Positions 19,357 through 27,568 of a stretch of DNA of 47,524 bases are shown one piece after another. Position numbers and translations under genes: made by a program. The notes below the pieces were generated by a model. It was given only the letters and a program-made list of their open reading frames with translations. It was not told the origin of the DNA and did no database searches. Source of the DNA: Betaproteobacteria bacterium (GTDB lineage Bacteria > Pseudomonadota > Gammaproteobacteria > Burkholderiales > Burkholderiaceae_A); assembly GCA_016868305.1 (NCBI GenBank), contig VGHK01000016.1, positions 1 to 47,524 on the forward strand. The letters are read 5' to 3'. Within the stretch, counting starts at the first letter, position 1. The number at the start of each line of letters is the position of its first letter.

Positions 19357-19557
19357 ATGCGTCTAAGCCGTCCGCTCTACGAGTCTGATATCACCCAGTT
19401 TATAAAGAACCTTAAGGCCGAACGGCCCGAGCTCGAAGCGGCGCAGGTTGAGGGGCGACTGCGTCTATGGGACAAGCCCCCAATCAGTCTGGAAGAGCAG
19501 CAGCGCCGAAACAAAATGCGCGTGCCTCAGAAGCCCTATGTCTATCACAACGGCTGA
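19357..19557 (+). CDS. DUF3460 family protein
   Basis: A small protein of 66 residues starting MRLSRPLYESDITQFI, with a good ribosome-binding site (AAGGAG) eight bases upstream. It resembles the short DUF3460 proteins that sit just before scpA in Burkholderiales: ES-x-ITQFI-x-LK near the start, LWD in the middle, and a basic, Pro- and Tyr-rich end (RVPQKPYVYH). No function is known. Its last 20 bp overlap scpA in another frame, so the two are probably translationally coupled, which hints at a link with chromosome segregation. Confidence 0.8.
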   Translation: MRLSRPLYESDITQFIKNLKAERPELEAAQVEGRLRLWDKPPISLEEQQRRNKMRVPQKPYVYHNG

Positions 19558-20365
19558 AGGAGTCATTCCATCGGCAGTGGCCCGCCTCTATGGCGAGCCC
19601 TTGATCGATCTTCCCCGAGACCTCTACATTCCACCCGATGCACTGGAGGTGATTCTCGAGGCCTTCGAAGGCCCGCTCGACCTTCTGCTCTATCTGATTC
19701 GTCGGCAGAACTTCAATATTCTCGACATCCCCATGGTCGAGGTGACGCGCCAGTACCTGACATACATTGATGAGGTGCGTAACCACAACCTGGAGCTCGC
19801 AGCAGAGTATCTCTTGATGGCCGCGATGCTCATCGAGATCAAGTCGCGCATGCTGCTGCCGGTGCGCCCCAGAGACGGCGAACCAGAGCCCGAAGACCCG
19901 CGCGCCGAGCTGGTGCGACGGCTTCTGGAGTACGAGAAGATAAAGCTGGCAGCCGAAAAAATCGATGCCATTCCCCAGGTTGGTCGTGAGATTGTGGCTG
20001 CGCAGGTGGTGATCGACCAGTCTATTGCGCGACTGCCCCAGGTGAGCGCCATCGACCTGCAGTCCGCCTGGCGCGATCTGATGCGACGGGCGCGGCTGGT
20101 GGCCCATCATCATGTCAGCCGTGAGGCGCTGTCGGTACGGGAACACATGTCGAAGATCCTACGGCAGCTGCAAGGGGTGGCCTTTGTCGAATTCGCCGAC
20201 CTCTTTGAAGAGGCGCTGGCGCTGGGCGGGGGCCTCCCCGCGGTCGTGGTGCATTTTCTGGCGCTGCTCGAACTGGCGCGCGAGGGCCTGGTGGAGATTA
20301 CCCAGGCAGTGCCGCTCGCCCCTATTTATGTGCGCCTCTCGCAGGGCATGGCGACAGCCGCCTAG
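19538..20365 (+). CDS. scpA: Segregation and condensation protein A (kleisin)
   Basis: A 275-residue kleisin that bridges SMC heads in the bacterial condensin with ScpB. The recognisable core is LEAFEGPLDLLLYLIRRQNFNILDIPMVEVTRQYL, followed by LAAEYLLMAAMLIEIKSRMLLP. The C-terminal winged-helix region (LPAVVVHFLALLELAREGLVEI) binds the SMC cap. The start chosen is the ATG at 19538 inside the end of the DUF3460 gene; the residues before GEPLIDLPRDLY are not conserved, so the start could differ by several codons. scpB is not in the window; murB follows instead. Confidence 0.95.
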   Translation: MSITTAEGVIPSAVARLYGEPLIDLPRDLYIPPDALEVILEAFEGPLDLLLYLIRRQNFNILDIPMVEVTRQYLTYIDEVRNHNLELAAEYLLMAAMLIEIKSRMLLPVRPRDGEPEPEDPRAELVRRLLEYEKIKLAAEKIDAIPQVGREIVAAQVVIDQSIARLPQVSAIDLQSAWRDLMRRARLVAHHHVSREALSVREHMSKILRQLQGVAFVEFADLFEEALALGGGLPAVVVHFLALLELAREGLVEITQAVPLAPIYVRLSQGMATAA

Positions 20366-20418
20366 CGCATCATTCTTGTCTGCCGGATAGACCCCTGCTT
20401 CTCCGATATTTCTGACCC

Positions 20419-21468
20419 GTGATTAGCCTGACCGCCTTGAACACCCTCAGGCTTCCTGCCTATGCCGAGTCTCTTGTGGCTGTGCGCCAGTCTTCGGGCC
20501 TGCTGGCCATCTCCGAGTCGTTGGGCGACAGGCCCCGCGTGATTCTCGGTGGTGGCAGCAACCTGGTGCTGCAGGGGATCGCCGACCATCCGCTAGACGC
20601 CGTAGTACTGCACAACCAGCTACGCGGCATCGTTCGCCTACCAGAGCAAGATGGCCTGACGCGTATCCGCTGCGCGGGCGGCGAGTCATGGCATGCCTTT
20701 GTTATGTGGACGCTCGCACAGGGACTGGCAGGCCTGGAAAACCTGGCGCTTATCCCCGGCACTGTGGGCGCTGCACCGATTCAGAATATCGGGGCCTACG
20801 GTGTGGAGCTGGCAGACCGCATTGAAGCCGTGCATGCCTGGGACTTTGCCAGCCGAGACCATGTGATGTTTGCGCGTGACGACTGCCGGTTTGGATACCG
20901 GCATAGCCTTTTTAAAGAGCCCGAGGTACAGGGCCCCTGGAATGCCCCACGGTTTCTTGTTACCGCGGTGGATTTTTCTCTCTGGCCAGCGGCCCGGTCA
21001 CCGGTGGTCACCGGCTATGCGGGTCTCTCCGAGCGGCTTGGGCAGATGGGAATCCAGGGCAGGCCACAGCCTTTGCAGATTGCCCACGCGGTCATCTCGT
21101 TGCGCAGAGAAAAACTCCCCGACCCAGAAGACCTTGCCAATGCGGGCAGTTTTTTTAAGAACCCGGTGGTACCGGAAGGCCTAGCCTCTGCCCTCAAGGC
21201 GCAGCACCCGGGGCTTCCTGTCTATTCCCAGGCCGATGGCATGAAGCTGTCTGCAGGATGGCTAATCGAGGCGGCGGGTCTTAAGGGCGTCCGCAAGGGC
21301 GGGGCCGGGGTCTATGACCGGCATGCCCTGGTATTGGTGAACCATGGAACGGCCTCGGGCCATGATCTATTGGGCCTGGCACGAGACATTCAGCAGGCGG
21401 TGATGAGCCGCTTTGGTGTCTGGCTGGAGACCGAGCCACAGATACTGCCGCCGCTGCATGCCGGCTGA
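20419..21468 (+). CDS. murB: UDP-N-acetylenolpyruvoylglucosamine reductase
   Basis: A 349-residue flavoenzyme that reduces UDP-GlcNAc-enolpyruvate to UDP-MurNAc in peptidoglycan synthesis. FAD-binding motifs are LGGGSNLVL (43-51) and PGTVGAAPIQNIGAYGVE (113-130). The catalytic proton donor is Ser244 in NAGSFFKNP. The large C-terminal region with the long loop is that of type I MurB, as in E. coli. The start is GTG with no clear Shine-Dalgarno sequence; GATATT lies eight bases upstream, so the mRNA may be leaderless. Confidence 0.96.
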   Translation: MISLTALNTLRLPAYAESLVAVRQSSGLLAISESLGDRPRVILGGGSNLVLQGIADHPLDAVVLHNQLRGIVRLPEQDGLTRIRCAGGESWHAFVMWTLAQGLAGLENLALIPGTVGAAPIQNIGAYGVELADRIEAVHAWDFASRDHVMFARDDCRFGYRHSLFKEPEVQGPWNAPRFLVTAVDFSLWPAARSPVVTGYAGLSERLGQMGIQGRPQPLQIAHAVISLRREKLPDPEDLANAGSFFKNPVVPEGLASALKAQHPGLPVYSQADGMKLSAGWLIEAAGLKGVRKGGAGVYDRHALVLVNHGTASGHDLLGLARDIQQAVMSRFGVWLETEPQILPPLHAG

Positions 21469-21554
21469 GTGCACCCATTGGACATACCGGGCAACGGAAA
21501 ACACAGCCGCAACCAGCCGAAATTGGCAAGCCAGAAAGACATCTGGCAGCCTTG

Positions 21555-22394
21555 CTAGGCCTTGGGCTGGTCCTTGGTAAGACGGCGGAAGACCGGCCGC
21601 TCGGGGGCAGAAGCCTCGGCGGCGTAGAGGTAGCCCTCGAGGTCGAAATCTTTAAGCGCCTCCGGGCGATCGATGCGGTGGTCAATTACAAACCGGGCCA
21701 TCAGCCCGCGGGCGCGTTTGGCAAAAAAGCTGATGATCTTGAAGCTGCCATTCTTCTCATCTTCGAACACCGGGCTTACCACCTGGGCCTGCAGACCGGG
21801 GCCGCCAGCATCTGAAGCCGTGGCAGGCGTGGGCTTACACCGCACCGACTTAAAGTATTCCTCAGAGGCCAGGTTGAGTAGCACCGGCGCATGCTTGGAT
21901 TTTTTGGATTGCGCGGCGATCGCTTCGTTTAAGACATCGGTAATGCGATGGCCCCAAAAGGCATAAAGGTCTTTGCCGCGGGCGGTGGCAAGCCGCGTGC
22001 CCATCTCGAGCCGATAGGCCTGCAGACTGTCGAGCGGCCGCAAGACCCCGTACAGCCCAGAAAGAATGCGGATATGGTCTTGGGCCCAGGCAAGGTCTTT
22101 GGCATTAAGCGTCGATGCATTGAGGCCCTCGTAGACATCCCCATTGAAGGCCAGCAGCGCGGGCCGCGCCACCGGGGGCCCCGCCTTAGGCTTCCAGGCC
22201 TTGAACCGGGCCGCATTGCGTTCGGCCAGGGCGTCGCTAATATCCATGAGCTTGGCAAGGGCCGAGGCAGCCATGGGCTTGAGCAGCTTGGCGAGATCGG
22301 AGGCCTGGTCTTCGAGCTGTGGTTCGGTAACGGTAAGGGCCGGTAACGGAGACTCGAAGTCGAGGCTTTTGGCGGGTGAGAGAACAATCAGCAT
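21555..22394 (-). CDS. yaaA: Peroxide stress protein YaaA (DUF328)
   Basis: A 279-residue member of the YaaA/DUF328 family, which in E. coli lowers intracellular iron during H2O2 stress and has a DNA-binding fold with a helix-hairpin-helix. The N-terminus MLIVLSPAKSLDFESP and the core PALLAFNGDVYEGL, RILSGLYGVLRPLD and MGTRL are diagnostic, as is FKIISFFAKRARGLMARFVI near the end. It is somewhat longer than E. coli YaaA (about 258) owing to the loop PTPATASDAGGPGLQAQ. TAGGAT lies six bases before the ATG and no Shine-Dalgarno sequence is seen. It is convergent with murB; the 86 bp between them hold no clear terminator. Confidence 0.94.
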   Translation of the reverse strand: MLIVLSPAKSLDFESPLPALTVTEPQLEDQASDLAKLLKPMAASALAKLMDISDALAERNAARFKAWKPKAGPPVARPALLAFNGDVYEGLNASTLNAKDLAWAQDHIRILSGLYGVLRPLDSLQAYRLEMGTRLATARGKDLYAFWGHRITDVLNEAIAAQSKKSKHAPVLLNLASEEYFKSVRCKPTPATASDAGGPGLQAQVVSPVFEDEKNGSFKIISFFAKRARGLMARFVIDHRIDRPEALKDFDLEGYLYAAEASAPERPVFRRLTKDQPKA

Positions 22395-22471
22395 TGCGAC
22401 ATCCTAACCGAGGGCAGCGGTAGCTATCCGAGTAGGGATTTACGGGTGTAGGGGGTTACGGCAATACCTTA

Positions 22472-23251
22472 CTACTGATCCGGCGTCCGAATCTGCCGCT
22501 CGAACACCGGACGCGAGCCTTCGGTGGGCATGGTAGCCCAGTCGGGCTGTGGCAGTTCATGAAATGCCTCACGCAACAGTTGGCCCCAGCGTGAGCGGAT
22601 ATGGGCAAAGTAGGGGTCTTCGTCGGTAATGCTGACAAACCGTGCCACCTTAAGATCGTCGGTCCGATAAATAAGCAGGTCGAGCGGCATGCCCACCGAG
22701 ATATTCGACTTCAGCGTAGAGTCCATAGAGATCAGCAGGCACTTTGCCGCCTCATCTAGGTCGGTATTGGGCTTGATCACACGATCAAGAATCGGCTTGC
22801 CGTACTTTGACTCACCAATCTGGAAGTACGGGCAGTCTGATCCCGCCTCGATAAAATTTCCGGCAGAGTAGATATGAAACAGCCGGCACGACTCGCCCTG
22901 AATCTGGCCACCGACCAGAAAGCTGCAGTTAAAGTCGATACCAAAGTCTGCTAATGACTTATGGTCGCGCTCGTAGACCTTACGTACCGCCGCCCCCACA
23001 ATAGCCGCTGCCTCTGACATGGTAGAGACCGACCAGAGCGACTCGGCCTCAGATGACTCGGTGAGCATTTCGCGCACACTCTGGGTAATGGCCAGGTTAC
23101 CAGCGCTCATCAGCACAATCACCCGTTCTCCAGTCCGCTCAAAGACTGTCATTTTGCGAAACGTGGATATCTGGTCCATGCCCGCATTGGTGCGGGAGTC
23201 GGAGAGAAAGACAATACCCTCGTGAAGGCGGGTGGCCACGCAGTAGGTCAT
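22472..23251 (-). CDS. Anbu, proteasome-type peptidase (BPH/Anbu family)
   Basis: A 259-residue member of the Anbu family (ancestral beta subunit, COG3484), an Ntn-hydrolase related to HslV and proteasome beta subunits. The N-terminus is Met-Thr-Tyr-Cys; removal of Met would expose Thr2 as the nucleophile. The conserved SDSRTNAG (17-24) and Lys33 in TFRKM are at the expected positions. Published Anbu structures show open helical rings with no known substrate. It is the third gene of an operon with a circularly permuted ATP-grasp protein and an alpha-E protein, its usual partners. The transglutaminase-like gene often found beside them is absent here: only 10 bp separate it from the alpha-E gene. 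Confidence 0.92.
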   Translation of the reverse strand: MTYCVATRLHEGIVFLSDSRTNAGMDQISTFRKMTVFERTGERVIVLMSAGNLAITQSVREMLTESSEAESLWSVSTMSEAAAIVGAAVRKVYERDHKSLADFGIDFNCSFLVGGQIQGESCRLFHIYSAGNFIEAGSDCPYFQIGESKYGKPILDRVIKPNTDLDEAAKCLLISMDSTLKSNISVGMPLDLLIYRTDDLKVARFVSITDEDPYFAHIRSRWGQLLREAFHELPQPDWATMPTEGSRPVFERQIRTPDQ

Positions 23252-23261
23252 ACCCTGAAGT

Positions 23262-24215
23262 TTAATCGGTAGTCGCCAAAGGCACCAAAAACTCTTCGCT
23301 GATCGCCTGGCCCAGTTGGTTCACCTTGACCAGAAAGCCTGTGAGAAAGTCGTGGATCTGGGATTCGAACTCGGCATCGACCAGTAGGTACTGCAGGTCG
23401 GCCCGCAGCCTGCCTGCCATACGCAGGGCCCGGGCGGCGTGGCCTGGCGACACCTGCTCCAGGTTCATCGTTAGCTCGTTAAGGCAGGCCAGCAAAGACC
23501 GTGGCATATCCCCGCGCTGAATAAGCAGCTCGGCAATACGCAAGGGGGTGATTACGTCACGGTAGACCTTGCGGTAGATCTCAAAGGCAGAGACAGACCG
23601 CAATACCGAGGCCCAGAAATAGTAGTCGCCACGGTCTTGGTTCTGGCTTTCCTGGTTGCGATGGGCCACATACTTCACATCGAGAATGCGGGCAGTGTTA
23701 TCTGCACGCTCGATAAAAGTACCCATACGGCAGAAGAAAAAGGCCTCGTCTTTGAGCAGCGTGCCAATCATCACGCCCCGAAAGAGGTGCGACTGGGTCT
23801 TAACCCAATCAAAAATCTTGTTGGGATCACGCACCCAGCCGGGGTCACGAAACAAGGCGCGCATATCGAGCCACATGGTGTTGACCACTTCCCAGATATC
23901 AGTGGTCACCGCCACCCGCACAGCACGCGCGTTTTCGCGGGCAGCAGTAATACAGCTGTAAATGCTTGAAGGGTTTTCGGGGTCGGTGACCATAAACCGC
24001 AGAACCCGTTCGCCGTCGTTGGCCAGTGACCGCTGGGAAAAAAGCTGCTGCAGCTCGGTGATCTCAAGTACCGCACGCCACTGGTCAAAGGGGTCTGCAG
24101 CAGGGCTGGGCAGCATACTGGCCTGGTGCTGTACATCGAGCATGCGCGCGGTATTCTCGGCCCGCTCGATATACCGCGACATCCAGTAGAGGTGGTCGGC
24201 AAGGCGGCTAAGCAT
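23262..24215 (-). CDS. Alpha-E domain-containing protein (DUF403)
   Basis: A 317-residue, almost entirely helical protein of the alpha-E family (COG2307), named for its many helices and conserved Glu. The N-terminus MLSRLADHLYWMSRYIERAENTARM is diagnostic, and a second, similar motif (GTFIERADNTARILDVKY) lies in the middle, so the protein looks like a tandem duplication of one helical unit. No catalytic activity is established. It overlaps the end of the ATP-grasp gene by 8 bp and is 10 bp before the Anbu gene. The constant co-occurrence of the three suggests a peptide-making or peptide-degrading pathway. Confidence 0.93.
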   Translation of the reverse strand: MLSRLADHLYWMSRYIERAENTARMLDVQHQASMLPSPAADPFDQWRAVLEITELQQLFSQRSLANDGERVLRFMVTDPENPSSIYSCITAARENARAVRVAVTTDIWEVVNTMWLDMRALFRDPGWVRDPNKIFDWVKTQSHLFRGVMIGTLLKDEAFFFCRMGTFIERADNTARILDVKYVAHRNQESQNQDRGDYYFWASVLRSVSAFEIYRKVYRDVITPLRIAELLIQRGDMPRSLLACLNELTMNLEQVSPGHAARALRMAGRLRADLQYLLVDAEFESQIHDFLTGFLVKVNQLGQAISEEFLVPLATTD

Positions 24216-25650
24216 GGTAAAGCACCCAGGTGTCCTTGGTTCCGCCCCCTTGCGAGGAGTTCACCACCAGCGAGCCCTTCTTTAATGCCACACGCGTTAA
24301 GCCCCCGGGCACCATCGAGATCTCCTTGCCACTGAGCACAAAGGGCCGCAGGTCTACATGGCGCGAGGCAATGCCCTCTTCAACAAAGGTGGGGCAGGTG
24401 GAAAGCGCCAGCGTGGGCTGGGCAATGTAGGTCTGGGGCGAGGCGATGATGCGCGCCCGAAACTCCTCGATCTGCGCCTTACTGGCCTTTGGCCCGATAA
24501 GCATGCCGAAGCCGCCGGCCCCATGGGTCTCTTTCACCACCAGCTCATCGAGATGGGCCAGCACATAGCTCAGTTCATCGGGGCGACGACAGAGATAGGT
24601 GGGTACATTGGCCAGCACAGGCTCTTCGCCCAGGTAGTAACGGATCATGTCGGGCACATAGGGATAGACCGACTTATCGTCGGCAATGCCGGTGCCCACC
24701 GCATTGCACAGGGTGACCCTTCCTTCGAATATTGCCCGCATCAGACCGGGCACACCCAGCACCGAATCGGCGCGAAAGACCTCAGGATCGATGAAGTCAT
24801 CATCAATACGGCGGTAGATGACATCGATGCGCCGAGGCCCCCGGGTGGTCTTGGCAAAGACCCGGTCTTCCTGCACAAACAGGTCTTGGCCCTCGACCAG
24901 CTCAACCCCCATCTGCTGCGCCAGGTAGGCATGCTCGAAGTAGGCGCTGTTGTAGACGCCCGGGGTAAGCACCACCACGGTAGGATCATCGATGCCCTGA
25001 GGCGCCACCGATCGCAGATGCTGCAGCAAGAGGTCGGGATAGTGCTCTACCGGGGCCACGCTATTGCGGGCAAAGAGTTCGGGGAAGAGCCGCATCATGA
25101 CCTTGCGGTCTTCGATCATGTAGGAGACACCGGAGGGCACCCGCAAGTTATCTTCGAGTACATAGAACTCGCCCGCCCCAGCCCGCACGATATCGACACC
25201 CCCAATGTGGGCCCAGACATCAAAGGGCATCTTGATACCCTTCATAACCGCACGGTATTGACTATTGCCAAGGATAAGGTCGGCCGGAATGATCCTCTGG
25301 GCCAGAATGCGCTGTTCACTGTAGATATCTTGAATAAAGGCATTGAGTGCCCGCAGGCGCTGGCGCAGGCCGCGCTCTAGTTGCTGCCACTCCTCGCCCG
25401 GAATAATGCGCGGAATCAGGTCGAAGGGAATAAGCCTTTCCGCCCCGGCCTCATCGCCATAGACATTAAAGGTAATGCCCACACGGCGAAACAGCAGGTC
25501 GGCATCCTGCCGGGCTTTTTCAATGGTCTGGTCGGGCTGAGACTGCAGCCAGTTCCAGTAAGACTCACCATGGCTCCGCGGCGCCTGCTGTCCCGGCGCG
25601 GGGGTGTGCAAAAGCTCATCAACTGCGGAAGACAAGTCAGTTACTTTCAT
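24208..25650 (-). CDS. Circularly permuted type 2 ATP-grasp protein (DUF404/DUF407)
   Basis: A protein of 480 residues from the ATG at 25650 (MKVTDLSS); a GTG three codons upstream is the alternative. It matches the circularly permuted ATP-grasp family (COG2308): FRRVGITFNVYG, ERLIPFDLIPRIIP, the ATP-site segment YVLEDNLRVPSGVSYM, TPGVYNSAYFEHA, and VVKETHGAGGFGMLIG, which supplies the glycine-rich part after the permutation. ATP-grasp enzymes form amide or ester bonds through acyl phosphates, and this family is suspected to make a peptide bond, but the substrate is unknown. First gene of the Anbu operon; a sigma54-like element sits immediately upstream. Confidence 0.93.
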   Translation of the reverse strand: MKVTDLSSAVDELLHTPAPGQQAPRSHGESYWNWLQSQPDQTIEKARQDADLLFRRVGITFNVYGDEAGAERLIPFDLIPRIIPGEEWQQLERGLRQRLRALNAFIQDIYSEQRILAQRIIPADLILGNSQYRAVMKGIKMPFDVWAHIGGVDIVRAGAGEFYVLEDNLRVPSGVSYMIEDRKVMMRLFPELFARNSVAPVEHYPDLLLQHLRSVAPQGIDDPTVVVLTPGVYNSAYFEHAYLAQQMGVELVEGQDLFVQEDRVFAKTTRGPRRIDVIYRRIDDDFIDPEVFRADSVLGVPGLMRAIFEGRVTLCNAVGTGIADDKSVYPYVPDMIRYYLGEEPVLANVPTYLCRRPDELSYVLAHLDELVVKETHGAGGFGMLIGPKASKAQIEEFRARIIASPQTYIAQPTLALSTCPTFVEEGIASRHVDLRPFVLSGKEISMVPGGLTRVALKKGSLVVNSSQGGGTKDTWVLYHA

Positions 25651-25661
25651 GATGCCCACGA

Positions 25662-25677
25662 TGCAAAGCCTATGCCA
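25662..25677 (-). promoter_or_regulatory. Possible sigma54 (-24/-12) promoter
   Basis: The minus strand reads TGGCATAGGCTTTGCA. The invariant GG and GC are ten bases apart, and 10 of about 12 consensus positions (TGGCACG-N4-TTGCA) fit. Transcription would begin about one base before the ATG at 25650, which is very close for a sigma54 gene. No enhancer-binding site was recognised, so this is tentative. Confidence 0.35.
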
Positions 25678-25863
25678 TACGGGGAGGAAAGCCCCATGCC
25701 GCGCGAATCAGCATGATGCACTATCTAACGCAGTTGCGCGCTAAAACCGTGAGAAATGGGCTTATGTCGGTGCGTCGGTCAGGCCCGTTTTCAGCAGACG
25801 GGCAGCAGCACCACAGGAGATGCGCATTTGCAGAGCGGGCCCAAGAAATGAAACCATGGCGCT

Positions 25864-26565
25864 ATGGCGCCACGCACAAAACTCCATCAGGCTGCGCAGA
25901 TTCCCGGCTACTGGCACGAGGCGGTTGCCCTTTTGAGTGCAAGAGACCCCGTGATGGGCCGGATTGCCCTGGCGGCCCATCCCCAGACTCTGCGCAGCAG
26001 AGGCGCGCCCTTTACCACCCTGGTGCGTTCTATCGTGGGCCAGCAGATCTCGGTAAAGGCTGCCGATGCGGTCTGGGCCAGGATGACGGCTGTTCTCGGC
26101 GCCCATCCCCAGCAGCCAGAGATTACGCCCTCTGCCGTAATTTCCCAGTCGGCGTTGCTTGCGTCTGTTGGCCTCTCAGCCCGCAAGCGCATCTACATTC
26201 ACGGGCTGGCCCAGTGGTTTATCGCAAACTCAGATCTAAACGACCGGCTAGTAAGTCTCAGTGACCAAGAGGTGATCGGACTGCTCACGGCGCAGCATGG
26301 CATCGGCCGCTGGACAGCGGAGATGTTCTTAATCTTTACCCTGATGCGGCCCGATGTCTTTCCAGTGGACGATCTGGGGGTCTTAAAGGCACTAGACCTG
26401 CACTACAGCCGCGCGCTTGCCGGCTATCGCAGGCACCACCCTGGCGAGACCCCCGCAGCCCGGCGCGCTAGGGCTCTGCGGCTAGCAGAGCGTTGGCGGC
26501 CCTATCGCACCGTAGCCAGCTGGCTCTTATGGCGCAGCCTTGACCCCGTGCCCGTGGAGTACTGA
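25864..26565 (+). CDS. DNA-3-methyladenine glycosylase, AlkA type (HhH-GPD)
   Basis: A 233-residue base-excision glycosylase of the HhH-GPD superfamily. The N-terminal GAPFTTLVRSIVGQQISVKAA is typical of AlkA-like enzymes of this size. The helix-hairpin-helix is LLTAQHGIGRWTAEMFL (140-156) and the catalytic Asp is Asp170 in FPVDDLGV. Trp150 stands where bifunctional lyases have Lys, so it should be monofunctional, removing alkylated purines. It lacks the N-terminal domain of E. coli AlkA. The start is uncertain: no Shine-Dalgarno sequence is evident. The 213 bp between it and the divergent ATP-grasp gene hold the sigma54-like element and no gene. rlmJ follows at 22 bp. Confidence 0.92.
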   Translation: MAPRTKLHQAAQIPGYWHEAVALLSARDPVMGRIALAAHPQTLRSRGAPFTTLVRSIVGQQISVKAADAVWARMTAVLGAHPQQPEITPSAVISQSALLASVGLSARKRIYIHGLAQWFIANSDLNDRLVSLSDQEVIGLLTAQHGIGRWTAEMFLIFTLMRPDVFPVDDLGVLKALDLHYSRALAGYRRHHPGETPAARRARALRLAERWRPYRTVASWLLWRSLDPVPVEY

Positions 26566-26587
26566 GGTTTCACGATAGAGTACCGCG

Positions 26588-27568
26588 ATGCTTGCCTACC
26601 GCCACGCCTTTCATGCAGGAAACCATGCCGATGTGATTAAGCATTCGGTCTTGCTCTACTGCCTCGACTACCTGCAGCAGAAACCCAGCCCGGTGCTGGT
26701 GGTCGACACCCATGCGGGATCGGGCCAGTACCGGGTTGGCGAGCCGCTGATGCGCGGCAGAGGCGAGTTCAATACCGGCATCCTGCCGCTCTTTGAGAAA
26801 AAGGGCGATGGCGTTCCCCCCTTGGTGGACCGCTACCTGCAAGAGGTACGGCGGCTCAACACCGGCGGGCGTCTTGAGCGCATTCCTGGCTCACCACTGC
26901 TACTGGCCGAAAACCTCCGTGCCAAAGATCTCTTACACGCCTTCGAGCTGCATCCGAGCGACTTCAGCCACCTAAGCCAGACACTTGGTGGCTTTGGCCG
27001 TCGCGTGAAGACGCATCATGCCAATGGGTTTGAGGCGCCTCGGGCGCTGCTGCCCAATGTGTCAAAGCGTGCACTCGTGGTCATAGACCCGTCATATGAA
27101 CTACGCACCGACTATGCCAAGGCCTGGGCCTGTATCAAAGAGATACTGCAGCGCATGGCGCACACCGTGGTGATGGTCTGGATGCCGATGATCCAGCGGT
27201 TTGAGCTGCAACGGTTTTTAGGACAGCTCCATGTCATGGAGGCAGAACGGCTGCAGGTCGACCTGAGAGTAGCAGCCCCCCAGGCCGATGGCCTGGGGCT
27301 CATGGGCAGCCATCTGATGGTGATTAACCCACCCTATGGCCTAAAAGAAGCCTGCGATGCGGCGCTTCCGTGGCTGGCCCGGGCATTAGGGGCAGACCCC
27401 CTTTTGCAAAAGCCTCCTTCGGGGGGAACCCTGTTGCCGGAACCCCTTTCGCACCAGGCCCAATGGCGCACGGTGGTCAACCCACGACCCCCGGCGCCAC
27501 CGCGCCATGGAACTACGCCACCTTCTTCATCGTCACATTCGCGTCGAAGAACTGCTCATCTTCGGTAG
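26588..27568 (+). CDS. rlmJ: 23S rRNA (adenine2030-N6)-methyltransferase
   Basis: A 326-residue methyltransferase of the RlmJ family, which modifies A2030 of 23S rRNA. The N-terminus [19 protein letters not shown] is diagnostic, with the SAM motif DTHAGSGQY at 40-48. The catalytic motif at 167-171 is DPSYE where E. coli has DPPYE. The protein is about 45 residues longer than E. coli RlmJ. The surplus is a Pro/Ser/Arg-rich tail, and its last 18 residues are encoded opposite the 3' end of aceA. TAGAGT lies six bases before the ATG, with no Shine-Dalgarno sequence, so a leaderless start is possible. Confidence 0.94.
   Translation: MLAYRHAFHAGNHADVIKHSVLLYCLDYLQQKPSPVLVVDTHAGSGQYRVGEPLMRGRGEFNTGILPLFEKKGDGVPPLVDRYLQEVRRLNTGGRLERIPGSPLLLAENLRAKDLLHAFELHPSDFSHLSQTLGGFGRRVKTHHANGFEAPRALLPNVSKRALVVIDPSYELRTDYAKAWACIKEILQRMAHTVVMVWMPMIQRFELQRFLGQLHVMEAERLQVDLRVAAPQADGLGLMGSHLMVINPPYGLKEACDAALPWLARALGADPLLQKPPSGGTLLPEPLSHQAQWRTVVNPRPPAPPRHGTTPPSSSSHSRRRTAHLR

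Noticed and set aside
21469-21554. Terminator between convergent murB and yaaA
   Set aside because: No stem with a T run on either strand could be found by eye.
24358-25380. 340-codon open frame antisense to the ATP-grasp gene
   Set aside because: The sense strand carries all ATP-grasp motifs; the antisense protein is His/Gly-rich low-complexity sequence typical of shadows.
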